NCBI GenBank assembly: GCA_963793465.1
Contig: CAWCAJ010000001.1
Coordinates: 1,054,001 to 1,118,000 of the forward strand
Length of the DNA: 64,000 nucleotides
Source: CAJQPP01 sp963793465
GTDB taxonomy: Bacteria; Planctomycetota; Planctomycetia; Pirellulales; Pirellulaceae
Direction: 5' to 3'
A program made the translations under genes and the position numbers. Position 1 is the stretch's first letter. Each line of letters begins with the position of its first letter. The notes beneath the pieces are model-generated. The model searched no databases and was not told where the DNA came from. It saw only the letters and a list, made by a program, of their open reading frames with translations. Of the stretch, positions 35,414 to 43,973 are shown piece after piece.

Positions 35414-36319
35414 ATGAACCGCAAGATTGTGTGTCTGATCGTGTTGGCGACTGCTTGCCTATGGACACCCCGACTGACAGCCCAGGATCCATCCCCCGAA
35501 CCAAACGACGCGACAACGGAAATCCAGTCGGCCATCGATGCCTACATCGCAGCCTTCAATGCCAAGGATGCCGCCACATTGGTCAGTCTTTGGTCTGACG
35601 AAGGCGTCTATTCTCGAAGGGATAATGGTGAACAAATCCAGGGCCGCGAAGCCATGCTGGAAGCGTTCACAGAAATTTTTTCCGGTGAAGCAGTCCCTAC
35701 ATTGGCCGTCACCACCGAATCCATCGAATTTGTTTCACCGAATGTCGCATTGGAACGGGGCATTGCCATCGTCACGCACTCCGCTGAGGACGTCAGCGAA
35801 ACCAGTTATAGCGCCGTCTATGTCAAAAGAGAGGGGGTCTGGCTGCTCGATCGTGTCACAGAAGAAGAGCTGGTTTTGGTACCCTCGCTTGTGGAAAAAC
35901 TGCAACCCCTGGAATGGTTAATCGGCGAGTTCGTCGACGATACGGGAGAAGGTGTCGTGATCGAATACAACGGCCAATGGACCAAAAACCAGAATTTCAT
36001 CAGCCGCACCTACAAAGTGATGTCGGACGACGAAGTTACTTCCTCGGGACTGCAAATCATCGGCTGGGATCCCGTCAATGAAGGAATTCGCAGTTGGCTA
36101 TTTGATTCCGACGGCAGCTTCGTCTCAGGCGAATGGACCTTCCATGACGAACAATGGGTGGTCCAATCGAAAGCCACCCTGGCCGACGGCGCTCAGGGTT
36201 CCTTTACCAGCGTCTACGAACTCACGGAAGATGGAAATCACACCTGGAAGAAAGTCAATCGCGTGCTGGATGGGGAACTGCTTCCCAGCATCGACGAGGT
36301 CCTGATCCGCCGAAAATAG
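35414..36319 (+). CDS. SgcJ/EcaC-type SnoaL protein with lipocalin-like C-terminal domain, exported
   Basis: 301 residues from ATG 35414 (GGAG upstream), with a signal peptide (KIVCLIVLATACLWTPRLTA). Residues ~30-155 form a SnoaL/DUF4440 cone-shaped domain: IQSAIDAYIAAFNAKDAATL, LWSDEGVYSRRDNGEQIQGR and the ending EGVWLLDRVTEEE. Residues ~165-300 form a second domain with WLIGEFVD, NQNFISRTYK, LQIIGWDPVNEGIRSWLFD and a GSFVSGEW motif. The same two-domain plan occurs at 60678-61607. Enzymatic function is unknown; SnoaL domains can be hydrolases or binding modules. Confidence 0.82.
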   Translation: MNRKIVCLIVLATACLWTPRLTAQDPSPEPNDATTEIQSAIDAYIAAFNAKDAATLVSLWSDEGVYSRRDNGEQIQGREAMLEAFTEIFSGEAVPTLAVTTESIEFVSPNVALERGIAIVTHSAEDVSETSYSAVYVKREGVWLLDRVTEEELVLVPSLVEKLQPLEWLIGEFVDDTGEGVVIEYNGQWTKNQNFISRTYKVMSDDEVTSSGLQIIGWDPVNEGIRSWLFDSDGSFVSGEWTFHDEQWVVQSKATLADGAQGSFTSVYELTEDGNHTWKKVNRVLDGELLPSIDEVLIRRK

Positions 36320-36396
36320 CGGTCGCAGCCAGTCCCAAACCGTCACCGACTTGCCGAAAATTAAATCACAAATTAATCGAAATCGACGAGACTAAC

Positions 36397-38151
36397 ATGA
36401 GTAAGTTCCTGAAGATCAGTTTTTGTTTCACCGCCCTGGTGCTGGTCAGCGTCTGGATGTGCGATGAAACGTTGGCCCAACGCGGTCGTGGCGGCGGTGG
36501 ACGCGGCGGCGGTGGACGCGGCGGCATGAGCCGTGGGGGAGGTGGACGCAGCATGAGCCGACCCTCGGCCGGACGCTCCCCCTCCATGAGCCGACCAGCC
36601 AGCCGACCCTCGCGACCGTCAACCAGTCGACCCTCGCGACCGTCAACCAGCCGACCCTCGCGACCGTCAACCAGCCGACCCTCGCGACCGTCAACCAGTC
36701 GACCGGGCGGCGTTCAGCGACCCGGCGGCGGAGCCCAACGACCGGGAGGAGGCGTTCAGCGACCCGGCGGAGGAGCCCAACGACCGGGAGGAGGCGTTCA
36801 GCGACCCGGCGGAGGAGCCCAACGACCGGGAGGAGGAGCCCAACGACCGGGAGGAGGCGTTCAGCGACCCGGCGGCCGCCCTTCCCAGGGGCAACTCAAC
36901 GACTTCCTGGACATCAACCGACCCGGTGGCGGACGACCAGGGCAGCGTCCCGGCGGAGGTGCCGCCGGTGACTTCCTGCAAAACCGCCCTGGAGGGGGCG
37001 CAGGCCGACCGACCACCTTACCAGGAGGTGGCGAACGTCCTGGAGCCGGCAATCGGCCGGGCGCGGGTAATCGACCCAACCGTCCGGGGACCGGCGACAG
37101 ACCGGGTACGGGTGATCGACCCAACCGTCCGGGGACCGGCGACAGACCGGGCACGGGCGATCGACCCAACCGTCCGGGGACCGGCGACAGACCGGGCACG
37201 GGCGATCGACCCAACCGTCCGGGGACCGGCGACAGACCGGGTACGAGCGATCGACCCAACCGTCCGGGGACCGGCGACAGACCGGGCACGGGCGATCGAC
37301 CCAACCGTCCGGGGACCGGCGACAGACCGGGCACGGGCGATCGACCCAACCGTCCGGGGACCGGCGACAGACCGGGCACGGGTGATCGACCCAACCGTCC
37401 GGGACATCGACCCGGCTACCGTCCACCGGGCAATCGTCCGCCAGGGTATCGACCTCCTGGGCAACGCCCACCAGGATATCGTCCGCCCGGATACCGACCG
37501 CCGCGACCAGGGTACTGGCCCGGTTACGGTGCCGGTTATTGGGGTCGGCCAGGCTGGCGTTGGGGTTGGGGAAATTACAACAACAACTGGTGGGCCTGGG
37601 CCACGGCGGGGGCCGTCACGGGATGGCTCGGCAGCAGCTGGGGTGCCGCGCAGCCGGTCTATTATGACTATGGCACCGACGTCTACTACGAAGGCAATGA
37701 CGTTTACTATCAGGGAGATGTGCTGTGCACGACCGATGAATATGCCGCCCAGGCACAGACGATCGCCTCCAGCGTACCGGAAGTCGCTCCCAGCGACGTG
37801 GAGTGGATGCCTCTGGGAGTATTTGCCTTGTCGGACAACGACGGTTCGGCCGAGGACTCCACCTTGTTCATCAATCTGGCCATCAGCAAGCAGGGAATCA
37901 TTGCCGGAACGTTCCAGAACACGGCGACGGGCAAGTCCTTTGAGGTGGAAGGTACCATCGACCAGAAGACTCAACGCGCGGCTTGGGGACCGGTGGGTGA
38001 AAGCTGGCCAATTATGGAAACCGGCGTTTTCAATTTGACGGAAAACGAGGCTGGAGCGTTGGTGCATTTCGAAGATGGGCAGACCCAGCAATGGACCATG
38101 TTTCGCATGGACGATGCCGGTGCGGATTCTGCGGGGCCTCCGAAGCAATAG
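36397..38151 (+). CDS. RPG-repeat secreted protein (mu-protocadherin-like)
   Basis: 584 residues from ATG 36397; a signal peptide (ISFCFTALVLVSVWMCDETLA) is followed by a very Arg/Gly/Pro-rich region. RPSRPSTS repeats are followed by RPGGGAQ/RPGGGVQ repeats, then seven copies of a 15-residue unit (NRPGTGDRPGTGDRP), then GYRPPG repeats. The last ~180 residues form a compact domain with Tyr- and Trp-rich start (GNYNNNWWAWATAGAVTGWL), PVYYDYGTDVYYEGNDVYY, and a beta-rich end (WGPVGESWPIMETGVFNL). Planctomycetes carry several such genes annotated as mu-protocadherin-like. The basic repeats may bind anionic surface polymers; that is inference. Confidence 0.83.
   Translation: MSKFLKISFCFTALVLVSVWMCDETLAQRGRGGGGRGGGGRGGMSRGGGGRSMSRPSAGRSPSMSRPASRPSRPSTSRPSRPSTSRPSRPSTSRPSRPSTSRPGGVQRPGGGAQRPGGGVQRPGGGAQRPGGGVQRPGGGAQRPGGGAQRPGGGVQRPGGRPSQGQLNDFLDINRPGGGRPGQRPGGGAAGDFLQNRPGGGAGRPTTLPGGGERPGAGNRPGAGNRPNRPGTGDRPGTGDRPNRPGTGDRPGTGDRPNRPGTGDRPGTGDRPNRPGTGDRPGTSDRPNRPGTGDRPGTGDRPNRPGTGDRPGTGDRPNRPGTGDRPGTGDRPNRPGHRPGYRPPGNRPPGYRPPGQRPPGYRPPGYRPPRPGYWPGYGAGYWGRPGWRWGWGNYNNNWWAWATAGAVTGWLGSSWGAAQPVYYDYGTDVYYEGNDVYYQGDVLCTTDEYAAQAQTIASSVPEVAPSDVEWMPLGVFALSDNDGSAEDSTLFINLAISKQGIIAGTFQNTATGKSFEVEGTIDQKTQRAAWGPVGESWPIMETGVFNLTENEAGALVHFEDGQTQQWTMFRMDDAGADSAGPPKQ
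37078..37392 (+). repeat. 45-bp tandem repeat, seven copies, inside the RPG-repeat gene
   Basis: Seven nearly identical 45-bp units encode NRPGTGDRPGTGDRP. One unit has Ser in place of Gly. Because the period is a multiple of three, other frames are also free of stops, giving long false open frames on both strands. Confidence 0.95.
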
Positions 38152-38152
38152 T

Positions 38153-38242
38153 GATTTGGCAAGGCTGCACAGACACTGCTGGCTTGCCCAGCAGTGTCTG
38201 TGCGAATCCAGCACGGTGCTTTCAATTCAGAGCTGACAGTCC
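38153..38242 (+). repeat. Stem-loop intergenic repeat, copy A
   Basis: Starts one base after the stop of the RPG-repeat gene with TTTGGCAAGGCTG and ends with CAATTCAGAGCTGACAG, sharing CGAATCCAGCACGGT with the other copies. Its centre has been replaced by a perfect 16-bp hairpin (38167-38182 against 38188-38203, stem GCACAGACACTGCTGG), which could act as terminator or 3' stabiliser. Confidence 0.75.
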
Positions 38243-38312
38243 AGTAGGCGACGCGACAACGAGCCGTCTTGTGGCGTGACATCCCGTTGCCTGACCAGGC
38301 CGGCAATCCAGC

Positions 38313-38352
38313 AAAAAAAATGCGACGTTCCTGACACGGCTGGAGCGTCGCA
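38313..38352 (-). terminator. Rho-independent terminator of the PAS-LuxR gene
   Basis: On the minus strand TGCGACG and CGTCGCA pair with an inner TCC/GGA extension and are followed by eight T. It lies about 135 bp past the stop at 38487. Confidence 0.85.
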
Positions 38353-38486
38353 GCGGTGCCTCCCAGGGCCACCAATTTATTCAACTCATTGCATTGTGCC
38401 CGTTTGCCGGTTGCCCGCCAAAGGTACTTGTACGCACCCGACCGGGGTCCAGCGTCTGACGCGAATCGAATCCGGGATTGCGCGAT

Positions 38487-39902
38487 TTAGTTGCCCCACA
38501 GCATGGCCATGCGAACCAGGTCGGGAACATTGTCGATCTCCAGCTTGCTCATCACTCGCTGGCGGTGTTTTTCGACCGTGCGTTGGCTGATCCCCAATTC
38601 CAGAGCCATCGACTTGTTGGTCCGGCCATCCACAATCAAATGCATGACTTGCACTTCGCGAGGGGTCAACAGACTGAATTTCGAGAGGTCGACCGAGGCC
38701 TTCTTTTGGATTGGCATAGGTTGCTCGCGGGCGGTCGCATACAGCGAACCGGTAGCCGTCACCGGCGCGATATTCCACAAGAACGTTTTCCAGTCGCCAT
38801 CTCGGCAACGAATCCGGTTTTCCAGATCGACGGCTGCCACGCCGCGGTTCAAGAGTGCTACGGTTTCCTGGGTGCGGTTTCGATCGTCTTCATGCACCAG
38901 ATCGAGCAGGTCCCGATGAGCCAACTCTTCGGCAGCGTAACCGGTGGTTTGATAAAATGCCGCGTTGGCTTCCCGCAACCGGCCATCGGCATTGATGACG
39001 GTCAGCATCTCTGCGCAGCTATCAAAAAAATGGTCCAGACCCACCCTGGCTTCCCAGGGTTCGGTTACATCGGTAGCCAGTCCGACCACGCGTTCCACCT
39101 GACCCGGACCGGCAACAATGGGAAATCCCCGATCGCGGATAATCCGGATGGAGTCATCCGCTCGCGTCAGTCGAAACGTTTCATCGTAGGTGCCCCGGGA
39201 TACCTGAGTCAGGAATGCTCCTTCCACGCGTTTGCGATCGTCCGGATGGACGGCATTCAGCCAACTCAGCGGATCGTTATGGAGTTCCTGTTCTGATATG
39301 TGCCAGATCTTTTCAAATGCCGGACCCACGTAAATGACCTGGAAAGCGTCCCAGTCCATCATCCAGAAAGCAGAATCCTGGCTTTCGTTCACACCCTCCA
39401 ACGCTGATTTTCCCTGGTTGGCAAACTGCTCCGCCAATCGCTGCAAAGAGACATCCTGCATCGTGATCCAGACACGAGTCAGCCAGCCATCCTGAATCTC
39501 ACCGATCACATTGGCAATCAGGGATTTCACGGAACCATCGTGCATGGGTCGTTCAATCTCCTCATGCGTCAAGCGATAACCCGAGCTGACAAACCGCCGG
39601 GCTCTTAAAATGAACTTTTCTGTCGCCAGGATCAGGGAAACAAACCGGGCGCCAATCAAATCTGCAGCGGAACCCGCCTGGTAGATCTGGGCAAACTCAT
39701 CATTGCAATCCACCAGTCGGGCCGCCAACATGAAAGAAGCCTGTTGGGCAGGCGGCAGCTTCGTTGAAATCGGGTGATCAAACTCGATCAAACAGTAGGC
39801 CTGACGGGTCAGACTCAGGAAGGATCGAAATCGTTCTTCCTGCAATTTCAACTGCCGTTCCAAATCGACGACGCGATTCTGCGATTCTTGTTGCGTAGTC
39901 AA
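38487..39902 (-). CDS. PAS-domain LuxR-type transcriptional regulator
   Basis: 471 residues. An N-terminal coiled-coil-like stretch leads to three PAS domains (about residues 20-145, 165-290 and 295-400); motifs include NAVHPDDRKRVEGAFL, DESFRLTR-like and DEMLTV..GRLREANAAFYQTTGY, the typical PAS-3/PAS-9 patterns. The C-terminal 65 residues are a LuxR/FixJ HTH (LTPREVQVMHLIVDGRTNKS, LGISQRTVEKHRQRVMSKL). No receiver domain, so the PAS part is the input, perhaps sensing a small molecule, light or redox. A Rho-independent terminator follows the gene and a 138-bp upstream gap separates it from the patatin gene, so it is probably monocistronic. Confidence 0.92.
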   Translation of the reverse strand: MTTQQESQNRVVDLERQLKLQEERFRSFLSLTRQAYCLIEFDHPISTKLPPAQQASFMLAARLVDCNDEFAQIYQAGSAADLIGARFVSLILATEKFILRARRFVSSGYRLTHEEIERPMHDGSVKSLIANVIGEIQDGWLTRVWITMQDVSLQRLAEQFANQGKSALEGVNESQDSAFWMMDWDAFQVIYVGPAFEKIWHISEQELHNDPLSWLNAVHPDDRKRVEGAFLTQVSRGTYDETFRLTRADDSIRIIRDRGFPIVAGPGQVERVVGLATDVTEPWEARVGLDHFFDSCAEMLTVINADGRLREANAAFYQTTGYAAEELAHRDLLDLVHEDDRNRTQETVALLNRGVAAVDLENRIRCRDGDWKTFLWNIAPVTATGSLYATAREQPMPIQKKASVDLSKFSLLTPREVQVMHLIVDGRTNKSMALELGISQRTVEKHRQRVMSKLEIDNVPDLVRMAMLWGN

Positions 39903-40040
39903 GGCATCTCCCAGAGACGAAAGACGTGAACCATTCTTGGGCGTTGCGGGAAAAGTCCGAGGCCCACTGATTCACAAGTTAGTGGATGCCCAACATGGAA
40001 ACAAGCATTCTGCAAACGCGTGACTGGCCGGCCGGCCGCT

Positions 40041-41939
40041 TCACTCTTGCGGCGGTTGCAAAGCCTCGAAAAGCTGTGGGTCCATGCGCTGCAACATCCC
40101 GACCAACTGGCTCATGCTGGCACTGGCTGCCTGCCAACCCTTACCAGCCGTTTGAGTCGTGTTTTTGAAGTCTGCTGGATCCACGTCGGCCACATCGGGA
40201 GCAATCGTGAAATCGGCAGCACTGGATCCGATCGCGCTCATGTTCTGGTCCAGCACCGAAAGCACTCGCAACAGGGTAGGCAAGACTCCCGGAATCTTCA
40301 TGTTCTCTGTCGGTGTTTGGGGAGTGTTTCCCACGAACTCAGCAGCCAGATTGGCGGATACGTTCACTCCAATCACGAAGTTACAGCCCTGGTTCACCAG
40401 GACGTTGGCCGGCAACACATTCAGAATCCCACCGTCCACCAGTGCCATACCATCACGACAGATGGGAGGAGCAATGACTGGCAGGTTGATGCTTTCCAAA
40501 ATACCCTGCACCAGATCACCGGTAGCCGTGACAACCTGTTGGGCTTGCACCAAATCGGCCGAAACTGCCGATGCCGGGATTCCACATTGCTCCAATCGCC
40601 AATCATGAAAATAATTTCGCAACAAGCCATCCCAGGCATTATGGCGGTACTGACTGACCATATACAGGCTGTCCCCTGCCGGCAGTTTGGAAAACACCCA
40701 ATCGGGCTTCAAATCACCCGCAAAATTTTCAATGGCCTGTTGGGGTGGCATCCCCGTGGCATAGGGCAAGCCCGTCAATGCGCCGGCGCTGGTTCCGGCA
40801 ATGCGATCGATGACGACCCCAGCTGCTTCCAGGGCCTGCAGCACACCCAAGTGGGCCATGCCGCGGGCTGCTCCGCCACCAAGAGCAATTCCAACCTGAA
40901 CTCCCCTCAGCCAATGCATCAATCGGCACACGGAGCGGCGTCGCATGAAACTGGCCTGATCCGCGGATGAAGTCCACAGCTTGAAATCCCGTTGCACCAG
41001 AGAGTGCAGATCGGGCACCCAGGGAGCTACCTCTTGCTCTGGCCCTAACAGCCAGAGAAAAACCCCCTTGTCCCGCCAGGCCGGTTCCAAAGCCACCAGC
41101 GGACGGATCTGTTCCAGCAGAGCTGGGGCGGAATCGGTACCGCTCATCCACCATGTTTGGTGGGTCACGCGAATCAGCTTCTGCAGCAGGGCACCAGGAA
41201 TGTCCGGGCCAACCTCCATGAAAATCCGGTCCTTGTTGGCCCAACCCGCGGCCACTTGCCGCACATCAGTGTCAGACAACCAGTCCGAGCCATTGTCATG
41301 AAAAGACTGCATGTGCAGAGCTTCGTGGCATGCAAAACGTTTGGGCTGGTCGCTTAAGACTGCGACCGTCTCGCCCATCTGCAGTAGTCGTTCCACCACT
41401 TCCGGCAACAGCTGCCGGGAGTTTTCGTCGCCGGCAAAACAAGTGACCAAGCGCCCCACCAGAACGTCTCCGGTGCCCGCGTACTTGCGGGCCACCGACT
41501 CACCGATGGACCGCAGAAAGTTACGTCGCAATACCGGCAAACCATTCAGCAGCTGGTCAATGGAGGCAGCCGAGAGTTCAATTAAACGCGCTCGCTCTTC
41601 CACACGGGCTCGCAAATGGAGATCCAGATGGCCTGTCAGGACCGCCACGGCACCGATTTGCCCGCCACTTCCCACGGTCGTGACCAGACTGTACTGGCCA
41701 TTGGGCAAACCCACCTCCAGCGCCACTCGTCCCGCATGCACCAGATAGATACTGTCCAGGGCGTCTTGATCCTGAAACAGATACTCTCCAGTTTCCACCG
41801 TCCGCAGCACCCCGAATTCCGCCACCTGCTCGATTTCCTGGGGCGTCAGTCCATTGAGCAGTGGATGAATACGCAAGAAGTCCTGAACCAATTCCATCGG
41901 GGGAATCACCATTTGCAAGGGGGAGGGAAGGAGAAACAT
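40041..41939 (-). CDS. Cyclic-nucleotide-binding patatin-like phospholipase
   Basis: About 632 residues; ATG 41939 is used, with GTG 41945 and ATG 41912 as alternatives. Residues ~15-140 form a cyclic-nucleotide-binding fold (FLRIHPLLNGLTPQEIE, GEYLFQDQDALDSIYLVHAG). The patatin domain in the C-terminal half shows the oxyanion motif GGGAARG (about 352), nucleophile elbow GTSAG (Ser about 383) and catalytic Asp in DGG (about 502), a complete Ser-Asp dyad. The plan is that of neuropathy target esterase/NTE-like bacterial lysophospholipases; it probably hydrolyses membrane lipids, gated by the nucleotide domain. The middle region (ENSRQLLPEVVERLL) lacks a known fold. Confidence 0.9.
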   Translation of the reverse strand: MFLLPSPLQMVIPPMELVQDFLRIHPLLNGLTPQEIEQVAEFGVLRTVETGEYLFQDQDALDSIYLVHAGRVALEVGLPNGQYSLVTTVGSGGQIGAVAVLTGHLDLHLRARVEERARLIELSAASIDQLLNGLPVLRRNFLRSIGESVARKYAGTGDVLVGRLVTCFAGDENSRQLLPEVVERLLQMGETVAVLSDQPKRFACHEALHMQSFHDNGSDWLSDTDVRQVAAGWANKDRIFMEVGPDIPGALLQKLIRVTHQTWWMSGTDSAPALLEQIRPLVALEPAWRDKGVFLWLLGPEQEVAPWVPDLHSLVQRDFKLWTSSADQASFMRRRSVCRLMHWLRGVQVGIALGGGAARGMAHLGVLQALEAAGVVIDRIAGTSAGALTGLPYATGMPPQQAIENFAGDLKPDWVFSKLPAGDSLYMVSQYRHNAWDGLLRNYFHDWRLEQCGIPASAVSADLVQAQQVVTATGDLVQGILESINLPVIAPPICRDGMALVDGGILNVLPANVLVNQGCNFVIGVNVSANLAAEFVGNTPQTPTENMKIPGVLPTLLRVLSVLDQNMSAIGSSAADFTIAPDVADVDPADFKNTTQTAGKGWQAASASMSQLVGMLQRMDPQLFEALQPPQE

Positions 41940-42059
41940 CACCACGCCAGGTGGTCAGGCCATGAATCTATCTCCCCAGGGTCGTTCCATCAATCAAGCA
42001 GCCGGGCCAAAGCAAATCCTTATCCTCAGCGAAGCAGGCCATTCTCGTTGCCGTCATCG

Positions 42060-42090
42060 AAAAAAGGGCGCCGCGATGTCGCGGACGCCC
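42060..42090 (-). terminator. Rho-independent terminator
   Basis: On the minus strand GGGCG-CCGCGA pairs with TCGCGG-CGCCC (one bulged base) and is followed by six T. It would end transcripts of the secreted-protein gene at 42233, after they pass repeat copy B. Confidence 0.82.
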
Positions 42091-42123
42091 CTGGGATGCG
42101 AGTGGCAAACCTGTTTCTCCCAT

Positions 42124-42223
42124 GGATTGGCAAGGCTGATCTGACGGGTGCCACCGTTGGCTTACCCAGCAGTGTGGTTGCCAATCCAGCACGGTCCCAA
42201 TTCAGGTCGGTTGGCCTGACAGG
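42124..42223 (+). repeat. Stem-loop intergenic repeat, copy B
   Basis: Contains TTGGCAAGGCTGATCTGAC, GGGTGCCACCG, GGCTTACCCAGC, GCCAATCCAGCACGGT and CAATTCAGGTCGG. It ends nine bases from the stop of the minus-strand gene at 42233. The ends pair as GGCTGATCTGA with TCAGGTCGGTT, using G-T pairs. Confidence 0.75.
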
Positions 42224-42232
42224 AACGCCTGC

Positions 42233-43822
42233 CTATTGGAACGCACCGGGATAACGCTCGGTCATCGAACGTTTGATATCGCTCATTCCATCGGCGATGT
42301 TCGTCATCGCGGCCACCACGAAATCCGTGGCATCGGCTCGCGCTCGGGTGTGGATGTCGACCTTGTCTTGATACACCTGTTGATTCAGGGCCAATCGGGC
42401 ACCCGAGACATCCCGATTCCACCCGCCATAGTATCCGCCATAGTATCCGCCCCAGGGATAGGCGTAGCCGTAGCCGTAGCCCGCGTATCCATACCCCACC
42501 CGACGGTAGCGATAGGCGGGTGAGCCCTGGCCGTAGGCCATCAAATCGGAGTTTTGAACATCCACCGATTGGCGGGTGGACGTGATCTTCATGTTCATAT
42601 CGCGGAAAGTCTTCGATACGCTGGCTCCAAAATCCAGCATGTCGGGGTCCACATTCCCCATTGGCAGGTTGTCAATTTTGTCCGCATAGGACTTGAACCA
42701 GCGGGCCAACTGGTAGCTCGATTTCCCACCCGGTCCGATTTCCTTTTGTAATTCGTTGAACAGCGAACTGACCGAATCAAAATAGTCCTTGGTCCGCTGG
42801 GCCATCGACTCGGCATCCGCAGCGGGGGCAGCGTCGGACTGCGGGGTGGCATTGGCCGGCGGCGTGGCTGTCAGTTGAGGTTCGGCCGTATTGAACAAAC
42901 TGATCAAACGACGCAATCCGTTTTGAGACAACTCCCCCGACAATTGAATACTGTCGTTGCCCATGTGCAACTGCCAATCGGCAGCGTTCTGCAAATGCAC
43001 TCCGTGATTCTGCATGACCTCCAGAATCAGCTGTTTGGCCACTGGTTCCAGGAATCCGACGTCCTGACCAAAGTCGACTTTGGCGTCCGCGTAAATGGCA
43101 TCCAGGAAACTGGCGCTGACCGTGACGCCTCGCACCGACGCGACAGCCTGAGCAAACTTTTGGGCATCGATTTGATTCGATTTCAGTATTTCAGCGTCCT
43201 GGGCACGCTGCAGAATTGCCGCTGGGCTGACCAGTTGGTTCAAATCAAAGGACAGAACCATGGTCGCTTCACCGCGTTGTTCAATGGCCGACGCCAGATA
43301 GGGGCTGACTTGCGATTGCGAGCCCTGCTTCATCCCCATCAGCCAGGCAGCCAACTGCTGACGGTTGGCGGGGATGTAAGTGCCCAGGTTTTGGCCGGCT
43401 TGAAAAACATAGACGTCACTGGAAGTGACAATCAGTTTTTGACCGGACAATTCGTCCCGGGTACCTTGCGTCATGCCACGAATGTACTCCAGGTCCGGCA
43501 TGGGGCTGACGACCAGCAGACCACTGGTCCAGGCGGATTGGAAAGTCTGAAAGTCCATTTGCGAAGCCAATACAATCTGATCGCAATTGTCGGGCAGAAA
43601 GTCGATTCCAGACTCGATTCCGCCCTTGGTCGTATTAAACCAGCCATTCTTCTTGGCGATGTCCGACGAGCGAACCTGTGCCAAATCGGCGGCCAATACG
43701 GCATTGGTGCCGGCAGGCATCTGCTTCAACAAACCCAACAGCGATTTCTCCTGCGCGTTTGCCAGATGGCCATTCGCCATTACCGCACCAATCGCGACCA
43801 GAATGATCATGAAACGATTCAT
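42233..43822 (-). CDS. Secreted protein with Gly/Tyr-rich segment, unknown function
   Basis: 529 residues with a signal peptide (FMIILVAIGAVMANGHLANA). The body is mostly helical and contains AGTNAVLAADLAQVRSSDIA near the mature N-terminus, then a long region without known motifs, a Pro/Ala-rich linker (ATPPANATPQSDAAPAA) and a Gly/Tyr-rich segment (RRVGYGYAGYGYGYAYPWGG) before the helical tail. No family was recognised; the opening resembles planctomycete secreted proteins of similar size. The stop is followed by the stem-loop repeat copy B and a Rho-independent terminator. Confidence 0.75.
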   Translation of the reverse strand: MNRFMIILVAIGAVMANGHLANAQEKSLLGLLKQMPAGTNAVLAADLAQVRSSDIAKKNGWFNTTKGGIESGIDFLPDNCDQIVLASQMDFQTFQSAWTSGLLVVSPMPDLEYIRGMTQGTRDELSGQKLIVTSSDVYVFQAGQNLGTYIPANRQQLAAWLMGMKQGSQSQVSPYLASAIEQRGEATMVLSFDLNQLVSPAAILQRAQDAEILKSNQIDAQKFAQAVASVRGVTVSASFLDAIYADAKVDFGQDVGFLEPVAKQLILEVMQNHGVHLQNAADWQLHMGNDSIQLSGELSQNGLRRLISLFNTAEPQLTATPPANATPQSDAAPAADAESMAQRTKDYFDSVSSLFNELQKEIGPGGKSSYQLARWFKSYADKIDNLPMGNVDPDMLDFGASVSKTFRDMNMKITSTRQSVDVQNSDLMAYGQGSPAYRYRRVGYGYAGYGYGYAYPWGGYYGGYYGGWNRDVSGARLALNQQVYQDKVDIHTRARADATDFVVAAMTNIADGMSDIKRSMTERYPGAFQ

Positions 43823-43973
43823 CTTGAAAAATCTCCAAAGTTTAAGACATAGGTTGTGAGCACAGTTTTATTTGCAATCGCGGCAAAACTCAAGCAATTT
43901 CCTGCGAATTTGAGGGGTACCGCCCAGCGGCGTGCGACCCGCACCGGGATTGATCGGCGTGGCCAATGGATCG

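Noticed and set aside
37078..37392. CRISPR-like array
   Set aside because: Units are contiguous and in frame with a coding sequence, with no spacers and no cas genes.
36926..38038. 370-residue plus-strand open frame within the RPG-repeat gene
   Set aside because: A shadow: the 45-bp repeat is a multiple of three and has no stops in this frame; no signal or domain.
37018..38214. 398-residue minus-strand open frame across the same repeats
   Set aside because: Antisense shadow caused by repeat composition, no start context or domain.
40020..40970. 316-residue plus-strand open frame
   Set aside because: Antisense to the patatin domain.
42875..43852. 325-residue plus-strand open frame
   Set aside because: Antisense to the secreted-protein gene with clear signal peptide.
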